Origin: CAYYVJ01 sp964475115
GTDB lineage: Bacteria > Bacillota > Clostridia > Lachnospirales > Lachnospiraceae
Assembly: GCA_964475115.1 (NCBI GenBank)
Contig: CAYYVJ010000004.1
Coordinates: 1-54,277, forward strand
Direction: 5' to 3'
DNA length: 54,277 nucleotides
Shown here: in pieces, positions 34,206 through 42,842 of the stretch
Layout: every line of letters starts with the position of its first letter
Numbering within the stretch: position 1 is the first letter of the stretch
Position numbers and translations under genes: made by a program
Notes under the pieces: generated by a model
What the model saw: the letters and a program-made list of their open reading frames with translations, nothing else
The model's database searches: none
Told to the model about the DNA's origin: nothing

Positions 34206-34239
34206 AAAGGAGAAAATTCCAAATGGAATTTTCTCCTTT
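34206..34239. terminator. bidirectional terminator between lipoprotein gene and polysaccharide operon
   Basis: A perfect 15-bp stem (34206-34220 with 34225-34239) with loop AAAT, followed by ATTTATTTT on plus and a TTCTTAA tail on minus. It ends both the lipoprotein transcript and the 16.7-kb polysaccharide operon; the LCP stop is at 34242. Confidence 0.92.
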
Positions 34240-34241
34240 AT

Positions 34242-35312
34242 TTATTTTACTCCAGTATTTGCTTTTATCGCATCACTAATGGTGATTACCGTACTCGATG
34301 CAGTATAAGCCTCTGTTGAAAATAGAAACTCATGAAGTGCAACTACATTCTTTTCTAAATCAATCGGTATAACGCAAGAACCTTTTTTGCCTAGATCTTT
34401 TCCTTCTTTTTCAAAAGGAAATCCTGCGGTCTCACCTAATTCGTATTTCGCTATATCTTTTGCCAAGTCAAAGAGTTCTGCCATGTCAAGGCTTGTTGAA
34501 ATATTAGGAAATACTTCATCAATTATTTTATTTAAAGTAAATATATCAGCCTTTTTAGCTTTTTCTGCAATCAAGCTAATTACAAGTCTCTGTCTTTCTG
34601 TTCTCTTATAATCGTCACCTTTCGTCTGTCTAATACGACAATACGCTGTGGCTTGAAGACCATCTAGATGAACCATTCCATTTTTATTAAGAGGAGTTAT
34701 TTTCTTCCCAGTAATCTTACTTGTTTCAGTCATATATCCATTTATATATTCTCTTTCAATCTCTGTAATCTCTAAATCAATTCCACCTAACAAATCTATC
34801 GTATCTATTAAGGCAGTAAAGTTAACTGAAACATAGTCCGTGATATCTAAATCGAAATTCATATTAAACAAATTTATTGCACCTTCTTGGCCACCATAAA
34901 AATAAGCTAGATTTGCTTTATTGTAATCTGCATCTTCTTTTGGAATCAAAAGATAAGTATCTCGATATACGGATACAAGTCGAACCTCTTTTGTCTTGTT
35001 ATTAATACTTGCTATCATCATTGTATCACTACGATTTCCAGAGTCTAGTGATTCATCCCTTGAGTCAATACCAAACAATGCTATGTTTGTGTATTCTTTC
35101 ATCGTTTCATTTACATTCTCATTTATTATAATGTTCTCATTTTCAATCTTCTGAGTACCAAGCTTCTCATATTTCAATAAAACATACACTCCTGCAGCAA
35201 GAACGATTAATAATACTAATTCTAACCCCAGTAATGCTGCTCTTCTTTTTCTTCTTTTAGCCTTACGTAGGGCCTTTTGATTTATCTCTTGTTTTGAACT
35301 TCTTTCTTTCAT
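34242..35312 (-). CDS. LytR-CpsA-Psr family glycopolymer ligase
   Basis: A 356-residue LCP protein. A very basic cytoplasmic start (about 1-25) precedes one membrane span (about 26-47), then the extracytoplasmic LCP domain with NIALFGIDSRDE, RSDTMMIASI and VSVYRDTYL, whose Arg and Asp residues bind the lipid pyrophosphate and metal, and later YCRIRQTKGDDYKRTERQR. The family transfers polyprenyl-pyrophosphate-linked polymers to peptidoglycan. As the last gene of the operon it most likely attaches the polysaccharide made by the upstream genes to the wall. It has about the usual length and a good ribosome site. Alternative: attachment of another wall polymer. Confidence 0.94.
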   Translation of the reverse strand: MKERSSKQEINQKALRKAKRRKRRAALLGLELVLLIVLAAGVYVLLKYEKLGTQKIENENIIINENVNETMKEYTNIALFGIDSRDESLDSGNRSDTMMIASINNKTKEVRLVSVYRDTYLLIPKEDADYNKANLAYFYGGQEGAINLFNMNFDLDITDYVSVNFTALIDTIDLLGGIDLEITEIEREYINGYMTETSKITGKKITPLNKNGMVHLDGLQATAYCRIRQTKGDDYKRTERQRLVISLIAEKAKKADIFTLNKIIDEVFPNISTSLDMAELFDLAKDIAKYELGETAGFPFEKEGKDLGKKGSCVIPIDLEKNVVALHEFLFSTEAYTASSTVITISDAIKANTGVK

Positions 35313-35332
35313 GATTATCCTTTCAATTTCCT

Positions 35333-36733
35333 CTAGTATGCATTCTTGTTAATAAATCCTCTAAATACTGTTAAAAATAAAATCTTAAAATCCATCCCTA
35401 CTGTCCAATTCTCTATATAATATAAATCATATTCGATTCTTTTTCGTATGGAAGTATCCCCTCTTAATCCATTAATCTGTGCCCAACCAGTCATGCCAGG
35501 TCTTACTTGATGTTTTACCATATAACGCGGTATTTCTTCTTTGAATTTTTCTACATAAAAAGGTCTCTCTGGTCTCGGTCCTACTAAGCTCATATCTCCT
35601 TTTAACACATTATAAAGTTGTGGTAATTCATCAATGCTTGTACTTCGAATTAATTTTCCAATCGATGTAACTCTAGAATCATTTTTCTTTGTCCATTGAC
35701 TCTTCTCAACATGTTCTTCTTGAATTTGCATAGAACGAAACTTATACATCTTAAAGGGCCTGTTATGAATACCCACTCGTTCTTGGCTATAGAAAATCGG
35801 TCCTGGAGATGATATCTTTATTCCTATGGCTGTGATAAGCATCACTGGAGAAAATAATATCAAAGCAGCCACTGCACCAAACATATCGATTATTCTTTTC
35901 ATAACCATATTTATCGTATTTGTAAGTGGTACATGGCGTATATTCACTACGGGGAGCCCTAACAAGTCCTCTGTGTAAGGTTTCGTAGGAATCATATGAT
36001 TATAATCCGGAATAAATTTTGTATGAACACCAGATTTTTCACACAAATTTACAATATATTCAAGTTTGCTATAATCATTAAGGCTTAATGTAATTGCTAT
36101 TTCATCTAGTCTATTTTGTGGAAGAATAATAAAGAGATTGTCCACATTTCCTAAAACACTAATTCCTTTATAATTAGTTCCTCGTTCTACATTATCATCT
36201 AAGATTCCACGAATCACATATCCCCATTGAGGATTTGCCAAAATTCGATCTATGTAAGCCTCTGCCGCACGGCTATAGCCTACTAGGAGTATATGCTTTA
36301 AATTATATCCCTTTTCACGAAAAGATCGTAGTATATAGCGGATAATATTTCTATATAATGTTTGTAGAAATATATTAATACCATAAAAGATGAATATCAT
36401 CTGTCTAGAAAAATCAGTTAAATCAATAATATATAATACTCCAATAAACACAAAAAGTCCAAGGGTATTTGCTTTAAAAATATTTGCAAACTCAACTCGT
36501 CGCCCTTGTACTCTCTTTGGCGTATACAAATGAAATATAGAGTTCAATACCAGGTAGAAAAGAATAATTGGTATTAAGGGTATAAAATAAGTTAATGTAG
36601 TCAGCCTACCTGCATCTGGAAACAAGTTGGACTCAAGTCTAATATAATACGCAAGAGCATAAGACACCGCAATAATGCAGGCATCTAAAAATATATGAAA
36701 CCTATTCAAATATTTTTGATTATCTTTTATCAC
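35333..36733 (-). CDS. initiating polyprenyl-phosphate sugar-1-phosphate transferase (WbaP/WcaJ type)
   Basis: A 466-residue polytopic protein: four or five N-terminal spans, a Rossmann-like CoA-binding-type domain (about 140-240), a re-entrant membrane helix near 275 and the C-terminal bacterial sugar transferase domain with SQERVGIHNRPFKMYKFRSM, SIDELPQLYNVLKGDMSLVG and VRPGMTGWAQINGLRG. It puts the first sugar phosphate on undecaprenyl phosphate, usually glucose or galactose phosphate. The start is GTG, with GGGTGAG upstream. It lies between a GT2 and the LCP gene, near the end of the operon, and should begin each repeat unit. Confidence 0.95.
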   Translation of the reverse strand: MIKDNQKYLNRFHIFLDACIIAVSYALAYYIRLESNLFPDAGRLTTLTYFIPLIPIILFYLVLNSIFHLYTPKRVQGRRVEFANIFKANTLGLFVFIGVLYIIDLTDFSRQMIFIFYGINIFLQTLYRNIIRYILRSFREKGYNLKHILLVGYSRAAEAYIDRILANPQWGYVIRGILDDNVERGTNYKGISVLGNVDNLFIILPQNRLDEIAITLSLNDYSKLEYIVNLCEKSGVHTKFIPDYNHMIPTKPYTEDLLGLPVVNIRHVPLTNTINMVMKRIIDMFGAVAALILFSPVMLITAIGIKISSPGPIFYSQERVGIHNRPFKMYKFRSMQIQEEHVEKSQWTKKNDSRVTSIGKLIRSTSIDELPQLYNVLKGDMSLVGPRPERPFYVEKFKEEIPRYMVKHQVRPGMTGWAQINGLRGDTSIRKRIEYDLYYIENWTVGMDFKILFLTVFRGFINKNAY

Positions 36734-36743
36734 TTATCTCACC

Positions 36744-37721
36744 CTATTTCATTAATTTTCTCATAATAAATTCATATAGATATATAAAAGTATTGCCAAT
36801 AAGCTCCAACTCAATCTTAAAATAGTGTTTAAGGTTTTTCCATCTAAAAGTAACCTTCTTACAATTAGACAAGCTAGTCATACCTTCTTTTAGTCCGTTT
36901 ATATATGTCTTGCCAAAACCAATACGTATAAAGAATAGCCATTTTACAAAATAGCCTATTATTAAAGGCACAGCATTTACTATAAGTTGTAAGATTGGCA
37001 TATTCTTATAATTTAAATAAACACTGTTTCTTGCAGAAAGCTTCACCTTAAACTCGTTATATTTTGAACCACTCGTTCCACTACCCACATGATAAACTCT
37101 TGCACTTGGGCAAAACGTATTCTCATAACCATTTATCCTGGCACGATAGCCTACATCAATATCCTCTAAATAAGCAAAATGACCTTCATCAAAGTAGCCT
37201 ATTTTCTCAAATACCTCTCGTCTATAAATTGCTGCACCTGCACAGGCAGAAAACACCTTTTTGGGTTTCTTGTATCCTGTTTCTAACCTACCTACTCCTC
37301 TTTGAAACTGCCAACCGATTACTGTATACAAATCTCCTGCATCGTCTAATAAATGCCTTTCTGAAAAATTAAGCATCTTACTGCTACAAGAGAAATATTT
37401 TGGATTCCTATTTATAGCCTTTACTAGTTCTTCTACAAAAAATTCTTCCACTTGGGTATCATTATTTAGTAAAATCACATAAGGAGTATCTGACATTTGA
37501 ATCCCAGTATTAACTGCATTGGAAAATCCATAATTTTCACCACGTTCTAGCAAATGAACCTCAGGATATTTATTTCTTATAAATTCTATACTACCATCAC
37601 TAGATCCATTATCAATAACAAGAGTTTTAAAATCCTTTATAGACTGCTTCTCTAATGCTGCCAAGCAGGTATCTATAAACTTCATTCCGTTATAATTTGG
37701 AACGATTACGGTTACTTCCAT
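36744..37721 (-). CDS. GT2 family glycosyltransferase (WbbL/rhamnosyltransferase-like)
   Basis: A 325-residue GT-A enzyme. The nucleotide site starts with VTVIVPNYNGMKFIDTCL; the metal-binding motif is in VILLNNDTQVE; and GYFDEGHFAYLEDIDVGYRA is the acceptor-site ED motif typical of the WbbL/RfbF subgroup that adds deoxysugars such as rhamnose. One C-terminal hydrophobic segment may anchor it. It should add a sugar to the lipid-linked unit on the inner face of the membrane. The donor is not certain. It lies 10 nt before the initiating transferase gene. Confidence 0.9.
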   Translation of the reverse strand: MEVTVIVPNYNGMKFIDTCLAALEKQSIKDFKTLVIDNGSSDGSIEFIRNKYPEVHLLERGENYGFSNAVNTGIQMSDTPYVILLNNDTQVEEFFVEELVKAINRNPKYFSCSSKMLNFSERHLLDDAGDLYTVIGWQFQRGVGRLETGYKKPKKVFSACAGAAIYRREVFEKIGYFDEGHFAYLEDIDVGYRARINGYENTFCPSARVYHVGSGTSGSKYNEFKVKLSARNSVYLNYKNMPILQLIVNAVPLIIGYFVKWLFFIRIGFGKTYINGLKEGMTSLSNCKKVTFRWKNLKHYFKIELELIGNTFIYLYEFIMRKLMK

Positions 37722-37748
37722 TTTAGGTGCTCCTTTATAAATTGTAAA

Positions 37749-39059
37749 CTACTTTTTTCGTGGAAATACAGTTGGCCTTCCTATACTAGTGTAGAGGATC
37801 TCGGTATCTGCAAAAGAGGACAACTCATAACAATTTCTTCCATCAATAACAATAGGTGATTTCATTAACTGTTCATACTTATTCACATCAAATGCTTTTA
37901 TCTGTTCCCATTCTGTAAAGATAAGACAAAGATCTGCATCTTTTATTGTATCTTCTATCGAATCACAATACGTAATTTCATTGGGATATATCTTTTTATA
38001 ATTCTCCACCCCTACTGGATCCCACGCTTTTACCTTACATCCATCATCTAGTAAGATTGGTATATTCACTAAAGAAGGAGCTTCTCTTAAATCATCTGTA
38101 CCTGGTTTAAAGGTAAGCCCTAAGACAGCAACTGTCAAGCTTTTGAAATTATCAAAATATTTATGTGCCTTTTTAATTAGTTTATACTTTTGATTCTCGT
38201 TTACTTCTATTGTGGCCTTGATTGTCTTTAATTCATTATCATTAAAACTAGCTAACCAATGAAGAGCCTTAGTGTCCTTAGGAAAGCAAGAACCACCATA
38301 TCCAATTCCTGCATTTAAAAATTGATTTCCAATCCGTTTATCATAACCCATTCCTTTTGTAACATGGGTAATATCTGCTCCTACTATCTCACATAAATTA
38401 GCGATTTCATTAATATATGAAATTTTAAGAGCAAGAAAGTCATTGGAAGCATATTTTATCATCTCAGCACTTTTTCGGTTGGTCATTACTTTTGGCATTT
38501 CAAAATCTTTATAAACCTCTTGTAGTATATTTCCTGCATATTCACTTTCAACACCAATTACAATTCGATCTCCGTGAAGAGTATCTCTAACTGCTGTCCC
38601 TTGAGCTAAAAACTCGGGATTTGATGCAATGTGAACCTTCACATCATTTTTTAGGTTTTCTAAAATAAAAGCCTCAATTTTATCGTTCGTTCCAATAGGA
38701 ACCGTTGACTTAATTACTATGACACATTCTTTTTCAATCGCAGATGCAATTTGCTCTGCTACTGTATATACATAAGAAAGGTTTGCAGAACCATCTTTCT
38801 TCTCAGGTGTACCTACCCCAATGAAAATCACTTCTGCGTCTTTATATGCAGATTCATAGTCTGTCGTAAAGATAAGTCTCTCCATATTTTTACTCATCAA
38901 CTCGTCCAAACCTGGTTCATAGATAGGTGAAATCCCCTTCTTCATCTGTTCCACTTTATGGGTATCAACATCTACACAAGTGACAAAATGTCCATGTTCT
39001 GCTAGGCAAACACCTGTCACCAAACCTACATAGCCTGTACCAGCTACTGCTATCTTCAT
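37749..39059 (-). CDS. ugd: UDP-glucose 6-dehydrogenase
   Basis: Oxidises UDP-glucose to UDP-glucuronate with two NAD+. The Rossmann loop is AVAGTGYVGLVTG at residues 4-16; the catalytic cysteine is C258 in GYGGSCFPKDT; the hinge Lys and Asn are in YASNDFLALKISYINE. 436 residues, normal for the family. It shares ATGA with the YfhO-like gene upstream. It supplies glucuronic acid (or a derived uronic acid or pentose) for the polymer. UDP-ManNAc dehydrogenases are the main look-alike; the GVGTPEKKDG segment favours the Ugd/TuaD group. Confidence 0.95.
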   Translation of the reverse strand: MKIAVAGTGYVGLVTGVCLAEHGHFVTCVDVDTHKVEQMKKGISPIYEPGLDELMSKNMERLIFTTDYESAYKDAEVIFIGVGTPEKKDGSANLSYVYTVAEQIASAIEKECVIVIKSTVPIGTNDKIEAFILENLKNDVKVHIASNPEFLAQGTAVRDTLHGDRIVIGVESEYAGNILQEVYKDFEMPKVMTNRKSAEMIKYASNDFLALKISYINEIANLCEIVGADITHVTKGMGYDKRIGNQFLNAGIGYGGSCFPKDTKALHWLASFNDNELKTIKATIEVNENQKYKLIKKAHKYFDNFKSLTVAVLGLTFKPGTDDLREAPSLVNIPILLDDGCKVKAWDPVGVENYKKIYPNEITYCDSIEDTIKDADLCLIFTEWEQIKAFDVNKYEQLMKSPIVIDGRNCYELSSFADTEILYTSIGRPTVFPRKK

Positions 39060-41911
39060 TTTGTATCCCCCTTCACTGCCCCATCGATAAGGTTCTGTAA
39101 TTTCTTACGGCATAGTATAACTACTATAAATACTGCTGCGGTTCCTAATGCAATATAGATTAGTTGATAGACTGCAGTAGGTTCATATTTGTAAGTAATC
39201 ACATGTATTCCTGGTTTCTCTACAAATACTCCTCTCATTAAAAAGTTTCCTTTTAAGAGTTCTGCTTCTTCTCCATCAATGTAGACCTTCCAATCCTCTG
39301 TATAATATTCATTAAATAAAACAAATCTAGGTTCGGTAACACTTACTTCTATTTCAATCAAATCGTCTGTATCTTTTAATAAAGTAATCTTCTCATTTTC
39401 ATTTATAGGACTAAATAAAACTTCTCTATAATCAGGATTTATATCAATATCTGATTCTAAAACTTTTGTTTTATAAGCAAGAGCATTCTCTGCTTCTGTT
39501 CCAGAAAAGACTTTTTCTTCCATCATGAACGTATTATGATAATATTCACAAGTTTCCATCCAACCCAAAACGTTGTTTTCGGTTTCGCCTATATATACTG
39601 TTTCAATCAGCTGGAAACGATCGGAATATTCATTTAACTCATTTACAAATAATCCATCTTTTCCAGAAAATACTGAGTCTACATCAGGACTTTCAAAGAA
39701 TGCTTCGATTACTAAATCACCTTCAAGCTTCTCTTCACCTAGGAAAATAGGACCTTCATAAATATCACTTGTAGACTTCCAGGCTGTTATAGCGTTGTCT
39801 CTATCTACAGTAGTAGTGATGATTAGCTCATATCTTTTATCTGAAGAATGAATGATCTCGGGAAAGGATAAGGTAACAAAACTATTATCTTTCACATTAG
39901 ATAAAAGCCAGGTTTCCTCTGCAAGCAGTTCATTTGAAGCTTTATCTACTAGGCTAAGGGTAAGTGTATCATCTGATTCAAACGTTCTTCCATAGGTAGC
40001 AAGAAGTGCTCTAACCCCTCTAAATCCTTCCTCATATATAGTAAACACTTGACTAAGAGGAGTTTCATTTGTTATATAGCCTGCTGCTTCTTTAATCACT
40101 GAATCATCAATATAGGCTTTCGTTTTATATTCTGATGTAGAAGCAATATATTTTACTCCTAAATATTTTAAGAGATTATAATTTTCTATTTCCCAGATAG
40201 CCGTACGAGTGGAGGTTGTATAATACCAGGTATCCAATCTCGTAAAATATCTCCATAAATCATAATTGGTGTTAACAAAATTATGGGACCGTGTGTCCTT
40301 TAAGCCATAAAAAGTGTTTGTATTTGGGAAAAGAACCCAACTTCCTATCGCTGTAATTCTCTCTCCATCTTGGGTATTTTCTTGTAGAAACTCAATGGTG
40401 TCTGTAGGCTCTGGTATATCTGCTGCCTTATTATCCACCCAAGGTAGATATTCTTTTGCAAATCCACCTAGGTCTAGCATTGCTAGAATACATAATAATC
40501 CAAGAATAGATTTTCGACCTGTCTTTATATAGGCATATAGTAATGCAACAGAAGAAACCATCGTCACAAATACGGTTCTTACTACGACAGTTGTATTATT
40601 TGAAGATAAGCCTCCAATGTTTATGTAATCCTTAGATAAAACCCTCCATATCCCAATACTAAGTGCCATGATAATGAGGAAATAATACTTTTTCTTGGCA
40701 TAATATTTTCGGTGCCTCATGATATGATCTAAATTTAAACCAGCCAAAACAGCTGTTATAAAATTAAGTAGCACAATGATACGAAACTTAATCGAAGTAT
40801 TTACAGCTGGTAAGCGTACAAAAATAAAGTCTAGTCCATGGGTAAAAATAAGAGTTACCACTATAATCCAGGCTATTGCCCAAAAGTGTATATTCTTTTT
40901 TTCTTTATAACCGATTCCAGTAAATAAAAGCATTATAATCCCAATCGCACCAACATAAATTGTTGATTCATTAAAATGTCTACTGGCATTTGACTGTAAA
41001 TAAGGATACAAAACAGAGCTTAAGAAATCTAATTCCAAAACTTCTCTTGCCTGTATCGCTCTAGAGCTTGCATACCCATTCCCACCAACAGACAATAAAA
41101 GCTGTGCCGTATAAGGGAAACTTAATAAAGCAGCAAAAACAACTCCTAATCCAAATAAAGTAAAGATAAGACCTATCTTTTTTAATGATTCTTTGGCTAA
41201 CTCTTTATTCCAGTGAGTAACTAAGGTTTTTACTACTACAAAAGCTCCTAAAAGATACATAAAATAGGCTGCAAAAGTAGGCATTCCTGCTACTAACATG
41301 AGATAAAGAACAATTGTAAAATAAATTGCATATTTTATTTTTATTTCTTTAATAAGTCGATTCATTAAAAGAAAACAAAAAGGCGCAAACATAGCCACAT
41401 CACTATGAGGCCAACCGTGCCAAGTTACTAAGGATGAACTAAAGGTATAAATCAATCCAGACACTGCAGCAGGTATTTTTTTTGTCTTAAATTCCCTTAA
41501 AAGAAAATACATAGAGAAAAATGCAATCATAAATTCCCCATAAGATTTAACAAAAGTAGCAATCTCAGAGGGTAATAAATAGATGTAATAAAGAGGATAT
41601 AAAATCATTGAAATATCCTCGGGAGCTCCAAGACCTACACTCCCATTCCAAAAATTATAAAAACCAGGACCTTTTAGGGTAGAATTTATAGTTGGTATGA
41701 GATTATCAATTACATCTGATAAAAGCGGTCCAGCAATTGGTACTTGTAGTGAACTCCATGGTGCCATCGTATATATTAAATTTGAATAGGATAAACGCAT
41801 TTCATCTACTAGTGCCTTTTCATATACGAAGGCAGTCATAAATAAAATCCCGAGCAAGAAATACCAATTTTCCTGCAAAAAGTCTTTAATTCTCTTTTTT
41901 GTCATTTTCAT
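39056..41911 (-). CDS. YfhO-family large membrane protein (probable GT-C glycosyltransferase)
   Basis: A 951-residue protein with about 12 N-terminal spans, a large extracytoplasmic domain (about 500-905) and a final span. This is the YfhO family. In Bacillus and Listeria, YfhO-like proteins glycosylate lipoteichoic or wall teichoic acid outside the membrane using polyprenyl-phosphate sugars. Aspartates near the first extracellular loop are where GT-C enzymes bind lipid donors. It overlaps the upstream GT2 by 26 nt, and that GT2 could make its donor. I see no strong ribosome site, so translation is probably coupled. Alternatively it acts as the polymerase of the locus. Confidence 0.8.
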   Translation of the reverse strand: MKMTKKRIKDFLQENWYFLLGILFMTAFVYEKALVDEMRLSYSNLIYTMAPWSSLQVPIAGPLLSDVIDNLIPTINSTLKGPGFYNFWNGSVGLGAPEDISMILYPLYYIYLLPSEIATFVKSYGEFMIAFFSMYFLLREFKTKKIPAAVSGLIYTFSSSLVTWHGWPHSDVAMFAPFCFLLMNRLIKEIKIKYAIYFTIVLYLMLVAGMPTFAAYFMYLLGAFVVVKTLVTHWNKELAKESLKKIGLIFTLFGLGVVFAALLSFPYTAQLLLSVGGNGYASSRAIQAREVLELDFLSSVLYPYLQSNASRHFNESTIYVGAIGIIMLLFTGIGYKEKKNIHFWAIAWIIVVTLIFTHGLDFIFVRLPAVNTSIKFRIIVLLNFITAVLAGLNLDHIMRHRKYYAKKKYYFLIIMALSIGIWRVLSKDYINIGGLSSNNTTVVVRTVFVTMVSSVALLYAYIKTGRKSILGLLCILAMLDLGGFAKEYLPWVDNKAADIPEPTDTIEFLQENTQDGERITAIGSWVLFPNTNTFYGLKDTRSHNFVNTNYDLWRYFTRLDTWYYTTSTRTAIWEIENYNLLKYLGVKYIASTSEYKTKAYIDDSVIKEAAGYITNETPLSQVFTIYEEGFRGVRALLATYGRTFESDDTLTLSLVDKASNELLAEETWLLSNVKDNSFVTLSFPEIIHSSDKRYELIITTTVDRDNAITAWKSTSDIYEGPIFLGEEKLEGDLVIEAFFESPDVDSVFSGKDGLFVNELNEYSDRFQLIETVYIGETENNVLGWMETCEYYHNTFMMEEKVFSGTEAENALAYKTKVLESDIDINPDYREVLFSPINENEKITLLKDTDDLIEIEVSVTEPRFVLFNEYYTEDWKVYIDGEEAELLKGNFLMRGVFVEKPGIHVITYKYEPTAVYQLIYIALGTAAVFIVVILCRKKLQNLIDGAVKGDTK

Positions 41912-42842
41912 AATCCATTTTTCTAACGCGGAACTGGATATCCTCCAATATTTTTCTATTTGCTGCTATAATATCAGCTTGAAACCCTACTATAATCGTT
42001 TGGAATCCAAGCAACAATAATGTGCTCGCTAAAATCAAAGATTGTACGTGGCCATTGCCTTCTCCCATAATAAAATAGATTAGGAAACGAACCCCAATAG
42101 CAGCACCAAATAAAAACACGCAAGATCCTACTATTGTAAAAAATTGTAATGGCTTGTACATCATAAAGGCACGTAAGATTGTCACCATAGATTTTTTTAC
42201 GTAACCAAACATACTATTAAATAATCTAGACTTTCTAAGTTCAGGATTCGTACCTATTGGTACAGAAGTCATAGCAATCTTACTTCTTCCCGCTTGTACA
42301 ATCGTTTCTAACGTATAAGTATATTCATTTACTACATTCAAGCGCATAGCTGCATCTCTGCTATATGCACGAAATCCGCTCGGAGCGTCTGGAATATTTG
42401 TATTAGAGGCAACTCGCACTACATAACTTCCCAAGTGTTGTAATTTCTTTTTTAATGGAGAAAAGTGTTCTGTATTATCAATCGGTCTTTCTCCTATAAC
42501 AATATCTGTTTTTCCATCTATAATTGGACGAACAAGCTTTTCAATGTCTGCTCCTACATATTGATTATCGGCATCCGTATTTACAATAATGTCTGCTCCA
42601 TTTCTTAGACAAGCATCGATTCCTGCCATAAATCCATGTGCTAAACCTTTATTTCTCCTAAATGAAACAATATGGTGAACACCCCACTCTTTTGCCACTT
42701 CTACAGTTTTATCCTTACTTCCATCATTAATTATAAGGTACTCTATGGAATCAATACCTTCAATATGTTTTGGTAAGTCATTTAACGCAATCGTAAGAGT
42801 TTCCTCCTCATTATAACACGGTATTTGAATAATTAGTTTCAT
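41886..42842 (-). CDS. GT2 polyprenyl-phosphate glycosyltransferase-like (DPM1/GtrB type)
   Basis: A 318-residue GT2 enzyme with a soluble catalytic part and two C-terminal membrane helices. Motifs are IIQIPCYNEEETL, YLIINDGSKDKT, the metal-binding VNTDADNQY and, characteristic of the group, DAPSGFRAYSRDAA. It should transfer a sugar from a nucleotide to undecaprenyl phosphate, making the donor for the YfhO-like or GT87-like protein. It overlaps both neighbours (26 and 32 nt), evidence of tight coupling. Related subfamily members are processive or wall-modifying transferases, so donor and acceptor are not certain. Confidence 0.87.
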   Translation of the reverse strand: MKLIIQIPCYNEEETLTIALNDLPKHIEGIDSIEYLIINDGSKDKTVEVAKEWGVHHIVSFRRNKGLAHGFMAGIDACLRNGADIIVNTDADNQYVGADIEKLVRPIIDGKTDIVIGERPIDNTEHFSPLKKKLQHLGSYVVRVASNTNIPDAPSGFRAYSRDAAMRLNVVNEYTYTLETIVQAGRSKIAMTSVPIGTNPELRKSRLFNSMFGYVKKSMVTILRAFMMYKPLQFFTIVGSCVFLFGAAIGVRFLIYFIMGEGNGHVQSLILASTLLLLGFQTIIVGFQADIIAANRKILEDIQFRVRKMDYENDKKEN